From Patulibacter sp041648495 (GTDB lineage Bacteria; Actinomycetota; Thermoleophilia; Solirubrobacterales; Solirubrobacteraceae), in assembly GCA_041648495.1 (NCBI GenBank), contig JBAZOW010000006.1, forward strand, positions 1 through 28,166: a DNA stretch of 28,166 bases, in the 5' to 3' direction. The notes under the pieces are model-generated. The model did no database searches and was not told where the DNA came from. It was given only the letters and a program-made list of their open reading frames with translations. The position numbers and the translations under genes are program-made. Below are positions 22,144 through 28,166 of this stretch, one piece after another (the stretch's first letter is position 1; each line of letters starts with the position of its first letter).

Positions 22144-23006
22144 GCGGACGCAGCGGTCGGGGTCGGCGCGTCCGGTGTCCCCGTCAGGTCGTGGTACGGC
22201 GACGGACCGCCGAAGACGTGCTCCTCCATCCAGGCCAGGAACGCCGAACGGTCGCGGGCGGTCTTGTCCCAGGCGCGGTAGGCGTCGTTGTCGCGCTCGG
22301 TGATCCCGGCGGCGTAGGACGGCTGCGAGCCGCTCGGGGCCTCGGCGACCAGGTCGATCGTCCAGCCGGGCAGGACGACGCCGCCCGGGCGGGGCTCTAG
22401 CGCGTCGACGATCCGCTCGACGGTGACCAGCGAGCGGGAGGCGGCGAGCACGGTCTCCTTCTGGACGCCGGGGATCCCCCAGAGCTGGACGTTGCCCTGG
22501 CGGTCGGCCTCCTGCGCGTGGACGATCCCGACGTCGGGGCGCAGCGCGGGGACCGCGGCCAGGCTCTCGCCGGTGAACGGGCAGGTGATCCGCTCGACCG
22601 TGGTCCGCGCGGCCAGGTCGGTGCCGGCGTAGCCGCGCAGCACGCCGAACGGCAGGTTCGATGCCCCCGCGACGTAGCGCGCGGCCATCCCGGCGTGGCT
22701 GTGCTCCTCGACCTCGATCGCGCGGGGCCAGCCGTGCTCGATCGCGTCGCGGAAGCGGTGCAGCGAGCCGACGCCGGGGTTGCCGCCGTACGAGAACGCC
22801 AGCCGCTTCGCCGCTCCGACGCCGAGCATCTGGTCGTAGAGCACGTCCGGGGTCATCCGTACGAGCTGCAGGTCGCGCCGGTTCTGGCGCAGGATCTCGT
22901 GACCGGCCGCGAACGGGATCAGGTGCGTGAAGCCCTCGAGGGCGACCAGGTCGCCGTCGCGGACGATCTCGGCGACGGCGTCGGCCAGAGGCAGGATGCG
23001 GGCCAT
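22128..23006 (-). CDS. catI: 3-oxoadipate CoA-transferase, alpha subunit (CatI type)
   Basis: ATG 23006 is chosen because MARILPLADAVAEIVRDG aligns with the CatI N terminus and a GAGGG lies 8 nt before it; ATG 23030 would add eight residues. The 292-aa product shows CatI family stretches: VALEGFTHLIPFAAGHEI, LVRMTPDVLYDQ, GGNPGVGSLHRFRDA, VEEHSHAG and ITCPFTGE, then HAQEADRQGNVQLWG. It forms the heteromeric transferase with CatJ that activates 3-oxoadipate in the beta-ketoadipate pathway. First gene of the operon; a candidate operator lies at 23041-23057. The earlier pathway genes (ring cleavage, lactonase) are not in the window. Confidence 0.9.
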   Translation of the reverse strand: MARILPLADAVAEIVRDGDLVALEGFTHLIPFAAGHEILRQNRRDLQLVRMTPDVLYDQMLGVGAAKRLAFSYGGNPGVGSLHRFRDAIEHGWPRAIEVEEHSHAGMAARYVAGASNLPFGVLRGYAGTDLAARTTVERITCPFTGESLAAVPALRPDVGIVHAQEADRQGNVQLWGIPGVQKETVLAASRSLVTVERIVDALEPRPGGVVLPGWTIDLVAEAPSGSQPSYAAGITERDNDAYRAWDKTARDRSAFLAWMEEHVFGGPSPYHDLTGTPDAPTPTAASAETAR

Positions 23007-23040
23007 CAGCCTGGCCCTCGCTGCTCGCATACCGTGCGGA

Positions 23041-23057
23041 TGCTCATATATCGAACA
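23041..23057 (-). promoter_or_regulatory. Palindromic operator candidate with PcaR-like half-site GTTCGATA
   Basis: On the minus strand the site reads TGTTC-GATATAT-GAGCA, 34 nt before the catI ATG: 5-bp arms with one mismatch around an AT-rich centre that is unusual for this window. GTTCGATA equals the first eight bases of the PcaR (IclR family) box known for pca genes in Pseudomonas. TAGTGT just upstream could be a -10. Confidence 0.45.
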
Positions 23058-23077
23058 CTAGCGGATTCGGGCCCGAA

Positions 23078-23120
23078 CTGATGCGGATTTGGCCCACCCG
23101 TGGGGCCGAATCCGCATCAG
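23078..23120. repeat. Palindromic element, copy 2 of 2
   Basis: CTGATGCGGATTTGGCCC (23078-23095) pairs with its partner arm (23103-23120) over 18 positions with one T-G wobble, loop ACCCGTG. Copy 1 is at 15744-15790. It lies past the stop of the secreted-protein gene and upstream of catI. Confidence 0.88.
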
Positions 23121-23122
23121 CT

Positions 23123-23141
23123 CCGCGGCCCCGGGCCGCGG
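23123..23141. terminator. GC-rich hairpin next to palindromic element copy 2
   Basis: CCGCGGCCC (23123-23131) and GGGCCGCGG (23133-23141) flank a single C. Eight pairs with a 3-nt loop are sterically possible. It is 14 nt past the stop of the secreted-protein gene on the minus strand. Confidence 0.45.
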
Positions 23142-23154
23142 GCGCGTCCGTCTC

Positions 23155-23619
23155 TCAGTCGTCGCCGCAGAGCGACGTCATGCCGCCCCAGAGGAACCAC
23201 TTGCCGAGACGTCCTCCGGGCTTCTCCACCGTTCGGACCTTGAGCTTGCGGTAGACGAGCGGACCGCCGGGGGTGCAGCTGCCGCGGTCGTACGCGCGCA
23301 GCCGAGCCCGACCGAGGGTGGTGTAGTACCCGCCGCGGGGGCTGTAGATCGGGGTCATTCCGCTGCCGTACGCGGTCCGCGTTCCCCAGCGCCGCCACGT
23401 GATCTTGCGAATCGACCCGGAGGGCACGCCGCCGTTGTAGATCTCACGGGGCTTCACGGTCCCCCAGCCGATGGCGTGCTCACCCATCAACCCGGGCACG
23501 CCGAGCACCACCGGTGGCGCGGCACTCGCCGCGGTCCCGCCGGCGACGAGGCCGCCCAGGGCGAGGCCCGCTACCGCGGCACCCACGCGAATCGCCGTTC
23601 CCATCGTGCGTATCGACAT
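23155..23619 (-). CDS. Small secreted protein of unknown function
   Basis: ATG 23619 gives 154 aa with a classical signal peptide: basic start (MSIRTMGTAIR), a hydrophobic stretch AAVAGLALGGLVAGG and a likely cleavage after TAASA near residue 33. The mature part is about 120 residues, basic, Gly/Arg/Trp/Tyr-rich (ITWRRWGTRTAYGSGM, YSPRGGYY), with two cysteines that may pair. I recognise no family. The start is supported by a TAGCCT box exactly 7 nt upstream; the frame runs 36 bases further but without support. Confidence 0.75.
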   Translation of the reverse strand: MSIRTMGTAIRVGAAVAGLALGGLVAGGTAASAAPPVVLGVPGLMGEHAIGWGTVKPREIYNGGVPSGSIRKITWRRWGTRTAYGSGMTPIYSPRGGYYTTLGRARLRAYDRGSCTPGGPLVYRKLKVRTVEKPGGRLGKWFLWGGMTSLCGDD

Positions 23620-23626
23620 GCGCCCC

Positions 23627-23632
23627 AGGCTA
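23627..23632 (-). promoter_or_regulatory. -10 box TAGCCT, 7 nt before ATG (leaderless type)
   Basis: On the minus strand TAGCCT-GGGGCGC-ATG, with ATG at 23619. Confidence 0.55.
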
Positions 23633-23670
23633 CCCCGGCCGCGAGACGAGGCCACCCGAGGTCGCGTGAC

Positions 23671-24027
23671 TCAGGCCGCCTCGCCCGGAACGGGCCCGAG
23701 GCCCTCCTGACGGCGGACCTCCATCCCGTCGCGGACGAAGGTCATGCAGGTGCGGGTGTTCGGCACGCCGTCGATCACGGCGACGCACTCGAAGCAGACC
23801 CCCATCCCGCAGAACGCTCCGCGAGGGTCGCCCGCCACGGTCGTCCGGGTGTGCGGATCCCCCGCGGCCAGCAGCGCCGCGGTCACGCTCTCGCCCGTGC
23901 GGGCGGCCAGCGGCTGCCCGTCGACGATCAGCGTGACGGGGGCCCCGCGCTCGACGGCGACGCCGGTCGGCGGACGCGGGGTCCAGTCCGCGCCCGGGGT
24001 GCGATCAGGCCGGCGCCGGCGCCGCAT
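23671..24027 (-). CDS. [2Fe-2S] ferredoxin-like subunit of a FAD-dependent amine/imino acid dehydrogenase
   Basis: The 118-aa product has a small ferredoxin fold with cysteines C73, C78, C81 and C94 (C-x4-C-x2-C-x12-C) in GAFCGMGVCFECVAVIDG. This is the HcnA/gamma-subunit type found with two flavoprotein subunits in D-hydroxyproline dehydrogenase, opine oxidase and hydrogen cyanide synthase. It would pass electrons within that complex. The first 28 residues are Arg/Pro-rich and overlap the upstream lyase gene by 23 nt, so the real start could be slightly downstream. It is the last gene of the cluster, separated from the flavoprotein genes by the lyase. Confidence 0.82.
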   Translation of the reverse strand: MRRRRRPDRTPGADWTPRPPTGVAVERGAPVTLIVDGQPLAARTGESVTAALLAAGDPHTRTTVAGDPRGAFCGMGVCFECVAVIDGVPNTRTCMTFVRDGMEVRRQEGLGPVPGEAA

Positions 24028-24949
24028 CGAGCAACCCCTCCTCGACCAGCACGGCGCGCATCGCGGCGATCGCCTCGGGGTCGGTGATCGGCAGCCGCGG
24101 CGGGCGGACGTGACCGGTCGGCTGACCGAGCAGGCCCATCAGCACCTTGAGCTGGCTCTGGTACGCGCCCCAGTGGCCGGCCCAACCGCCCGGCAGCCAG
24201 AGCTTCGGGAAGATCCGCTCGACGACCTCGGTGTAGGCCTCGGCCGCGGCGAAGTCGCCCTTCCAGACGTTCTCCCAGAACTCCGGGTCGGGGCGCCCGG
24301 CCAGCGAGCCGCCGCCGACGGTGCCGTCGCCACCGGACTCGCGCAGGACCTGCAGGCCGCCGCCGGTCATGAACGGCCCGAAGACGCGAACCCGGTCGAT
24401 CACGGCGCGGGTCGTCGCGTAGAACTGCTCGGCGTCCGGGGTGCTGTCCTTGAGCGCGACGACGTTCTCGATGTCGGCCAGTCGTGAGGCCAGCTCGGGG
24501 CCGATGTCGATGCTGGTGCCGTGCGGCCAGTTGTAGATCGCCAGCGGACCCTGCAACCGGTCGCTCAGCTCCTGGAAGAACGCGACGGTCTCGTCGGGGA
24601 AGGTCTTCGAGTAGGGCGGCGGGGTGGCGATCACGCCGTCGGCACCGGCGTCGAGCGCGGCGCGGCCGATCTCGGCGGCCTCCCGGGCCGTGTAGGCCGT
24701 GCAGCCGACGAGCACGGTCAGTCGTCCCGCGGCCTGCTCGACCGCGGCCTTGGCGACCGTCAGGCGCTCCTCGTTGGTCTGCGCGAACCACTCGCCGCAG
24801 GTCCCGTTGACCATGATCCCGTGCATGCCCTCGGCCACGTAGTGGTCGACGAGCGCACGGAGGGCGTCGAGGTCGAGATCGCCGTTCTCGCGGAAGGGGG
24901 TGATGAAGGCGGGGAAGTAGCCGCGCCAGTCGATGTCGTTGCGATCCAT
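24005..24949 (-). CDS. DapA-family lyase/deaminase, candidate 1-pyrroline-4-hydroxy-2-carboxylate deaminase
   Basis: The 314-aa product is a (beta/alpha)8 class I aldolase-like enzyme with the Schiff-base lysine K167 in VVALKDST and the partner tyrosine Y139 in AIYNWP. The substrate loop reads NGTCGE (48-53) where dihydrodipicolinate synthases have GTTGE, so it is not a lysine-pathway DapA. Next to a three-part D-amino/imino acid dehydrogenase, the likeliest role is the deaminase that converts 1-pyrroline-4-hydroxy-2-carboxylate to 2-oxoglutarate semialdehyde in hydroxyproline breakdown. Other N-acetylneuraminate-lyase-family reactions remain possible. Shine-Dalgarno GAGGT precedes ATG 24949; 15 nt separate it from the gene upstream. 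Confidence 0.75.
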   Translation of the reverse strand: MDRNDIDWRGYFPAFITPFRENGDLDLDALRALVDHYVAEGMHGIMVNGTCGEWFAQTNEERLTVAKAAVEQAAGRLTVLVGCTAYTAREAAEIGRAALDAGADGVIATPPPYSKTFPDETVAFFQELSDRLQGPLAIYNWPHGTSIDIGPELASRLADIENVVALKDSTPDAEQFYATTRAVIDRVRVFGPFMTGGGLQVLRESGGDGTVGGGSLAGRPDPEFWENVWKGDFAAAEAYTEVVERIFPKLWLPGGWAGHWGAYQSQLKVLMGLLGQPTGHVRPPRLPITDPEAIAAMRAVLVEEGLLDAAPAPA

Positions 24950-24964
24950 GGTGAAACCTCGGGA

Positions 24965-26203
24965 CTAGGAACCGGTCCGCGCGGCCGCGCGGTCCAGGTG
25001 GTGATCGGGGGGAAAGGGTTCGGCGCCGTCGCGGTCGAGCATCTGCTCGGCCAGGCGCCGGGCCAGCATCGGGCTGAGCGTGAACCCGGTCGACGCGACG
25101 CAGGCGTGGTAGCCGGGCACCAGCTGCGACTCGCCGACGACCGGCGAGAGATCGTCGGTGAAGACGATCACGCCGGACCAGGTGCGGACGACGCGGACGT
25201 CGGCCAGCGCGGGGATCACCCGCACGGCGACCGCCGTGTTGCCGGCGGCGCTCTCCCACGCCGTCGGGTAGCGCCGCGGCGGCGGAGCGGCCGGCGTCGG
25301 CCAGCCGCCGCCGATGATGAAGGTGTCGTCCGACGACTGCTTGAGCGTCAGGCGACGGCCGATGTGCTGGACCATCGGGTCCATCAGCCGGCCGCGCCGC
25401 TCGGTCACGTTGACGTGCAGCCCCTCGCGGCGGACGGGCAGCTTGAGCCCGACCAACCGTGCCTGGTCGGCGGCCCAGGCACCCGCGCAGTTGACGATCC
25501 GGTCGGCGAGGATCTCGCCCGCCGAGGTCCGCACCAGGAACCGGCCGCCGGCGCGGTCGCCGCGCTGCTCGATCTCCTGGACGTCGACGTGGGTGCGGAT
25601 CGTCGCGCCGTGCTCGTGAGCCCGCAGCGCGTAGGCGGGAGCCGCGATCAGCGGGTTGGCGTGGCCCTCCTGCGGGCAATACGACGCGCCGGCCAGATCG
25701 GGAGCCAGGAACGGCGCGCGCTTGCGCAGCTCGGCGCCGGTCACGACCTCGGTGACGATCCCCGCCTGCTGCTCCAGCTCGCGCTTCTCGTGCAGCACCT
25801 GCAGCTGCTGCTCGGTCTCGGCGACCATCCAGCCGCCGGTCAGGTGGACGCCCAGCGGGATGTCGAGCTCGGTGTCGAGGGCGTTCCAGACCTCGTAGGC
25901 CGCGAGGTTCTGACGGGCCTCCTGGAGCAGCCGCTCGACGTCCCCCGCGGGCGACCCGGCGGCGGGCAGCTGGTGGATCGCCAGCTGGATGTGGAAGCTC
26001 CCGGCGTTGGTGCCGGAGGCCTCGCGGTTGAGCTCGCCGCGGTCGACCATCGTCACGTCGACCCCGCCCTTGGCCAGGTAGTAGGCGAGCGACGTACCGG
26101 CGATCCCGCCGCCGATCACCAGCGTGTCGGTGCGGGCGGGCAGCGGCCCGCTCGTGTCCTCGTAGCGCAGCCACTGCGGCAGCAACCGGTCCTCACCACT
26201 CAT
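24965..26203 (-). CDS. FAD-dependent D-amino/imino acid dehydrogenase, catalytic (DAO-type) subunit
   Basis: The 412-aa product has an N-terminal Rossmann FAD motif GGGIAG at 31-36. EASGTNAGSFHIQ follows (about 61-73), where related oxidases bind FAD, and a C-terminal TGFTLSPMLARRLAEQ closes the FAD site. This is the DAO family layout seen in the beta subunit of hetero-oligomeric D-hydroxyproline dehydrogenase and opine oxidase. It would oxidise a cyclic or N-substituted amino acid and pass electrons to the [2Fe-2S]/FAD subunits. Its start overlaps the stop of the gene upstream by 11 nt, implying co-translation. Confidence 0.82.
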   Translation of the reverse strand: MSGEDRLLPQWLRYEDTSGPLPARTDTLVIGGGIAGTSLAYYLAKGGVDVTMVDRGELNREASGTNAGSFHIQLAIHQLPAAGSPAGDVERLLQEARQNLAAYEVWNALDTELDIPLGVHLTGGWMVAETEQQLQVLHEKRELEQQAGIVTEVVTGAELRKRAPFLAPDLAGASYCPQEGHANPLIAAPAYALRAHEHGATIRTHVDVQEIEQRGDRAGGRFLVRTSAGEILADRIVNCAGAWAADQARLVGLKLPVRREGLHVNVTERRGRLMDPMVQHIGRRLTLKQSSDDTFIIGGGWPTPAAPPPRRYPTAWESAAGNTAVAVRVIPALADVRVVRTWSGVIVFTDDLSPVVGESQLVPGYHACVASTGFTLSPMLARRLAEQMLDRDGAEPFPPDHHLDRAAARTGS

Positions 26204-27695
26204 CGGTCAGCTCCCCCGCCGGGACGTCGGCGTCGTCGTCCTGACGCACGAAGAGGGTCTTGCCGCCGACGTGCTCGTCGGCGAGCGCGCCGATCGCGAC
26301 CGGCCGGACCGGCATCCGCGGCGTCGCCAGCGCGATTGAGCCGAGCGGCTGTTCGTGACGGGCCGCGATCATCGACGCGACCTGCCGCTGGCAGGTCCGG
26401 CCCTGGCAGGGACCCATCCCGGCGCGGGTCAGCGCCTTGACGACGTTGATGTCGCGGGTGCCGTCGATCGTCTCGCTGAGCCGCTGGGCGGTGACGCTCT
26501 CGCAGCGGCAGACGACGGTGTCGGGCGTGGCGAGGTCGAAGATCCCCGGGCCGACGTCGTGCATCCGGCGCAGCGCGCGGGTCATCGCCCGGCGACGGTC
26601 GCGCTGGCGGCGGGACGGAGCGGCCAGCCGGCGGGCGGTCGCGGCGTCGAGCGCACCCAGGTCGAGCGCGGCCCCGATGCCGGCGATCCGGCCTTCGGCG
26701 ACCGCGACCTGCGAGCCCTCGACCCCGGTGCCGTCGCCCGCGGCGAAGACCGTCGGGCGAGTGGTTCGCAGCCAGTCGTCACGGCGGACCACGTAGCCGC
26801 CGAGGTCCTCGTCGAAGTCCGTCTCGCAGCCGGCCAGCCGCAGCAGCTCGACCGACGGTACGAAGCCGTAGCCGACGCCGAGCACGTCGGTCGGCTCGGT
26901 CTGCTCGGTGCCGGGGACGATCCGCCAGTCGCGGTCGACGGCGGCGTGGGTGACCTGCTCGACGCGGCCGTCGCCCTCGGCGCGGACGACGATCCGCCGG
27001 TAGCGCAGCGGGACCCGCCGGCGCAGCAGCGTGGTCCGGTAGCGGATCGCGTCCTGCAGCAGGTGGCGGTTGCCGGGCGCGGCGCCGGCGATCCGCAGCA
27101 CGTCGCCGGGACGCGGGGGCGGACCGGCCTCGAGCACGGACGTCACGTTCGCGCCGTAGCCGAGCAGCTGGGCGGGGAAGGCCAGCGCGAGCGGGCCGGC
27201 CCCGGCGAACGTGATCCGCCGGCCGGGCAGCACGCGCTGCGCCTTGATCAAGGTCTGGAGTCCGCCGGCCGTGAGCACGCCGGGCAGCGTCCAACCGGGG
27301 AACGCGACCGGTCGGTCGTGGGCGCCGGGGGCGAGCACGATCCGCGCGAAGCAGACGATGCGGGCCGGCTGGGCGGCGGCCGGGCGGGTCGGATCGCTCT
27401 CGACCAGCACGGCGGTGTCGCGTTCGATCGCGACCACCTGGGTGTTGGTGAGGATCGTCGCGGTCGAGGCCTCGGCCGCGTCGATCAGGGAGCGCCCCTC
27501 GGCGTACTCACGGCCCATCGCGGCCGGGTCGCGGACGACGATGCCCGGACCCGGCTGCTTGTAGACCTGGCCGCCGAGGGTGACGCGCTCCTCGACGAGC
27601 GCCACGCGGAGCCCGTGGTCGGCCGCGGCCGTCGCGGCCGCGAGGCCCGCCGGTCCGCCGCCGACCACCAGCACGTCGTAGCGCTCATCGGTCAT
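26193..27695 (-). CDS. FAD/NAD(P)-binding subunit with C-terminal BFD-like [2Fe-2S] domain
   Basis: The 500-aa product has an N-terminal dinucleotide fold (GGGPAG, 12-17), a second one (GAGPLA, 165-170), and GDGTG at 321-325. The C-terminal domain has four cysteines, C396, C398, C430 and C435 (CRC...GPCQGRTC), as in BFD-like [2Fe-2S] proteins. This arrangement is that of the alpha subunit (HcnB/OoxA type) of the heterotrimeric dehydrogenases named for the neighbouring genes. It probably carries the electron route to the membrane acceptor. ATG 27695 is 4 nt from the stop of the binding-protein gene. Confidence 0.83.
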   Translation of the reverse strand: MTDERYDVLVVGGGPAGLAAATAAADHGLRVALVEERVTLGGQVYKQPGPGIVVRDPAAMGREYAEGRSLIDAAEASTATILTNTQVVAIERDTAVLVESDPTRPAAAQPARIVCFARIVLAPGAHDRPVAFPGWTLPGVLTAGGLQTLIKAQRVLPGRRITFAGAGPLALAFPAQLLGYGANVTSVLEAGPPPRPGDVLRIAGAAPGNRHLLQDAIRYRTTLLRRRVPLRYRRIVVRAEGDGRVEQVTHAAVDRDWRIVPGTEQTEPTDVLGVGYGFVPSVELLRLAGCETDFDEDLGGYVVRRDDWLRTTRPTVFAAGDGTGVEGSQVAVAEGRIAGIGAALDLGALDAATARRLAAPSRRQRDRRRAMTRALRRMHDVGPGIFDLATPDTVVCRCESVTAQRLSETIDGTRDINVVKALTRAGMGPCQGRTCQRQVASMIAARHEQPLGSIALATPRMPVRPVAIGALADEHVGGKTLFVRQDDDADVPAGELTDEW

Positions 27696-27699
27696 CGGA

Positions 27700-28166
27700 T
27701 CAGCAGCCCTCCGGCATGGCGGGCATCTCGTCGACGCCGAAGTTCTTCTTGTAGAGCTCCTCCATCGTGCCGTCGGTCTGGACCTTGCAGATGAACTGGT
27801 CGACGCGCTCGGTCAACGCGGTGTTGCCCTTGACGATGCCGTACGAGCCGTACTCGAGGTTCAGCGGCTCCGGGAAGTCCGCCTTCTTCAGCTGGCCGGG
27901 GTTCGCCTTGGCGTACTGGGCGAACAGGTAGCCCTCGAGCACCGAGGCGTCGGCGCGCTTGGTCGCGACCTGCAGCAGCGCGGCGTTCTGCTCGCTGAAG
28001 CCGGTGACCTTGGCCTTCGGGAAGGTCTTCTTGGCCAGCGACTCACCGGTCGAGCCTTGCAGCACGGCGAACGTCTTGCCCGACTGGTTGAAGGCCTCGA
28101 CGGTGCCCTCGGTCGTGTCGTCCTCGCGGACCGCAACGATCTGGTCGTACGGGACGTAGGCGCGGC
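27700..28166 (-). CDS. Polar amino acid ABC transporter substrate-binding protein (3' part)
   Basis: The frame is open to the right edge, so the N-terminal half, including the signal peptide, lies outside the window. The visible 155 codons show the second lobe and return crossing of SBP_bac_3 proteins: VPYDQIVAVREDD, FAVLQGSTGESLAKK and ADASVLEGYLFAQYA, then YGSYGIVKGNTALTERVDQFI and a final GTMEELYKKNFG. Two cysteines (FICKV and the last residue) could form a disulfide. It would capture the substrate of the linked dehydrogenase, such as hydroxyproline or a related amino acid, outside the cell. Four nt separate it from the next gene. Confidence 0.85.
   Translation of the reverse strand, partial: RAYVPYDQIVAVREDDTTEGTVEAFNQSGKTFAVLQGSTGESLAKKTFPKAKVTGFSEQNAALLQVATKRADASVLEGYLFAQYAKANPGQLKKADFPEPLNLEYGSYGIVKGNTALTERVDQFICKVQTDGTMEELYKKNFGVDEMPAMPEGC

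Noticed and set aside
21281..23006. IpdAB-type cholesterol ring hydrolase or glutaconate CoA-transferase
   Set aside because: The alpha subunit matches CatI stretches closely and a thiolase follows in the same operon; no steroid genes are visible.
24005..24949. Dihydrodipicolinate synthase (dapA)
   Set aside because: The GTTGE motif is altered to GTCGE and the operon is catabolic, with dehydrogenase subunits and a transport protein.
1..28166. tRNA, rRNA, CRISPR, insertion sequence or prophage
   Set aside because: No cloverleaf-like or TPsiC-type sequence, no regularly spaced repeats, no transposase or phage protein was seen on either strand.

Overview
The window is very GC-rich throughout, uses GTG as well as ATG starts, and encodes actinobacterial-type proteins: a FumC of the mycobacterial type, an IleRS of the long type-2 class, small hydrophobic membrane proteins and Pro/Ala-rich secreted proteins. 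A deep-branching actinobacterium (Thermoleophilia/Solirubrobacterales-like, for example Patulibacter) is my best guess. This is inference, since no rRNA or marker comparison was possible. No tRNA, rRNA, CRISPR array, insertion sequence or phage gene was seen. The region looks chromosomal, not mobile.

Layout. 1-1454: the 3' end of a secreted calcium-binding-repeat protein, a small conserved protein and a one-helix membrane protein. 1451-4141: a diacylglycerol-kinase-like lipid kinase, divergent from a PAP2 phosphatase that is translationally coupled to ychF. 4225-7172: a small unknown protein, a membrane protein with a helix-hairpin-helix domain, and an orphan membrane histidine kinase. 7182-13456: a SLC13/DASS dicarboxylate-type transporter, a two-domain VOC protein, an unknown 178-aa protein, fumC and a MATE exporter. 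13636-16436: a 50-aa hydrophobic protein, a PPK2 polyphosphate kinase divergent from a MerR-type regulator with a decayed cobalamin module, and a four-helix membrane protein with a Pro/Gln tail. 16642-20028: ileS.

20100-23006 is a catI-catJ-pcaF operon for the last two steps of the beta-ketoadipate pathway (3-oxoadipate to succinyl-CoA plus acetyl-CoA). A small secreted protein follows. From 23671 to the right edge lies a five-gene minus-strand cluster: a polar-amino-acid binding protein (partial), a three-subunit FAD/[2Fe-2S] amine dehydrogenase and a DapA-family lyase/deaminase. This gene set is the one expected for D-hydroxyproline (or opine-like imino acid) catabolism. Both catabolic blocks would feed the TCA cycle, where fumC and the dicarboxylate carrier also act.

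The most interesting signals are small-scale. Seven genes carry a TANNNT -10 box 6-9 nt before the start codon, which points to widespread leaderless transcription. Two copies of an 18-bp-stem palindromic element lie 7.3 kb apart. IleRS carries GSHH where HIGH is expected. A PcaR-like operator half-site precedes catI. A 59-bp tandem duplication between catI and catJ inserted a 20-codon coupled mini-ORF. Two genes are followed, just past their stop codons, by a second copy of their own C-terminal coding sequence whose differences are mostly synonymous.
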